Shown here in pieces: positions 23,858-24,581 of a DNA stretch of 24,581 bases. The DNA lies in assembly GCA_039819115.1 (NCBI GenBank), contig JBCBST010000039.1, positions 1 to 24,581 on the forward strand, given 5' to 3'. The number at the start of each line of letters is the position of its first letter. Positions within the stretch are counted from its first letter, which is position 1. Source of the stretch: JBCBST01 sp039819115 (lineage in GTDB: Bacteria; Bacteroidota; Rhodothermia; Balneolales; Balneolaceae). A model generated the notes under the pieces. It saw nothing but the letters and a program-made list of their open reading frames with translations. It did no database searches and had not been told where the DNA came from. Made by a program: the position numbers and the translations under genes.

Positions 23858-24581
23858 GGGTGAAAGCGGCAATTCTTTATCTCGTACAGTAGCTCTGCTA
23901 CGGTACGTTTGCCACGTAGCCCATCTCATCGTCATTCCGGACCAGTCCGCCTTGCCCGCCTGCCGTAGGCATGGCCGGCGGACGCCGATCCGGAATCTTA
24001 ATCAGAATGAAGGGCTCGTCCAAACAATCAGATTCCTGCCTACGCAGGAATGACGCCTTTAAAAACGAGAGGATACGGTATGTGTAGGGGCGTATAGCGA
24101 TACGCCCCTACGGATGGGGTTTGGTGTGATCCTCTCAGTGTTCTTTCTTTGCTGTCATCCTGAGCCGCCTTTAGGCGGAGAAGGATATCAAATCATGAAC
24201 TGCCCGCTAACAGACTATTCTACTTTTTACCTGGCGCAAGCAGCCTATATTGAAATTTCCATCTCTTCGTCATCCTGTCCGCCAGCCGGCGGATCAGGAT
24301 CTTTGTGTGGTTCAGGTTTTTATTTGTTGTTGGGAAGCATAATCAAGGGATGTAGCTGAAAAGCTATTTAAGCGTATATAATCTGTGTGTGAATCTGCTA
24401 TTTAGCCTTTTCGTAAGATCCTGAACCAAGTTCAGGATGACGATGGTTAGGTTCAGGATAACGAGGTTGAGTGGTTTATCGAAAATAGAAATTTCGAATG
24501 CAAAAACCCGTCATTCCGGACCAGTCCGCCTTGCCCGCCTGCCGTAGGCATGGCCGGCGGACGCCGATCCGGAATCTTAAT
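23858..24581. repeat. repeat cluster at the right edge, no gene seen
   Basis: Contains a family C hairpin (TACAGTAGC...GCTACGGTA, 23885-23905), family A from 23930 with its ATTCCTGCCTACGCAGGAAT hairpin (to about 24053), family B with a 12-bp stem (24084-24095 and 24100-24111, loop AGCG), a GTCATCCTGAGCC element with CCGCC/GGCGG arms (about 24154-24180), a truncated family D (24184-24208), a CCGCCAGCCGGCGG palindrome (about 24280), and another family A copy from 24510 running off the edge. Plus-strand frames of 80-90 codons here translate repeats and are not genes. Confidence 0.8.

Noticed and set aside
15621..24130. CRISPR array
   Set aside because: The repeats are few, irregularly spaced and palindromic, differ in length, and have no unique equal-sized spacers between them.
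23787..24359. Plus-strand frames of 81-88 codons at the right edge
   Set aside because: They translate palindromic repeats and part of the SGNH gene in another frame.

Overview
The window reads as chromosomal DNA of a flagellated member of the Bacteroidota/Balneolota side of the tree, most likely a Balneolaceae-like bacterium. Two large secreted proteins end in the NYPNPFNP-type C-terminal domain used for type IX secretion (T9SS) sorting. The lipoproteins and the small peptide/propeller pair look Bacteroidota-like, and one long stretch is a canonical flagellar motor and export operon. The assignment is inferred from protein style, not from a marker gene.

Minus-strand block (1-4956). At the left edge lies a partial 6-bladed beta-propeller lipoprotein preceded by a tiny secreted Cys-rich NVEALA-like peptide. 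Next come a strong rho-independent terminator, a large secreted endonuclease I with a lamin-tail domain and T9SS tail, a small cupin, and a BrnT/BrnA toxin-antitoxin pair with a perfect palindrome in its promoter region.

Flagellar operon (5206-11623, plus strand). The genes motA-motB-fliL-fliM-fliN-fliO-fliP-fliQ-fliR are tightly packed: the stator, its FliL partner, the switch complex and the export gate. FliM lacks the usual N-terminal CheY-binding motif, and FliN carries a long FliY-like N-terminal region. flhB and flhA do not follow; the operon runs into repeats.

Surface-protein region (11624-21603, plus strand). A lipoprotein with two Big_2+DUF5018 units, a thiol-activated-cytolysin-like (CDC/MACPF-type) pore-forming domain and an unfamiliar C-terminal domain is followed by a very large BspA/DUF285 repeat protein with a T9SS tail. 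The latter is interrupted by a 97-N assembly gap that is probably the wrong length. Both genes sit downstream of copies of the same ~280-bp cassette (about 83% identical by hand count, no net indels). The cassette carries four ATGKCGK-type heptamers at identical 18/14/21-bp spacing. The last 25 bases before each start codon are also alike. This suggests a shared, undescribed control region for surface proteins.

Right end (21604-24581). An orphan HigA-type antitoxin lies inside a repeat cluster, then a membrane-anchored SGNH/GDSL hydrolase, then more than 700 bp of interspersed palindromic repeats. At least four repeat families recur across the right half. One of them, a TACCGTAGC hairpin, lies 25-80 bp after the stop codon of four different plus-strand genes.
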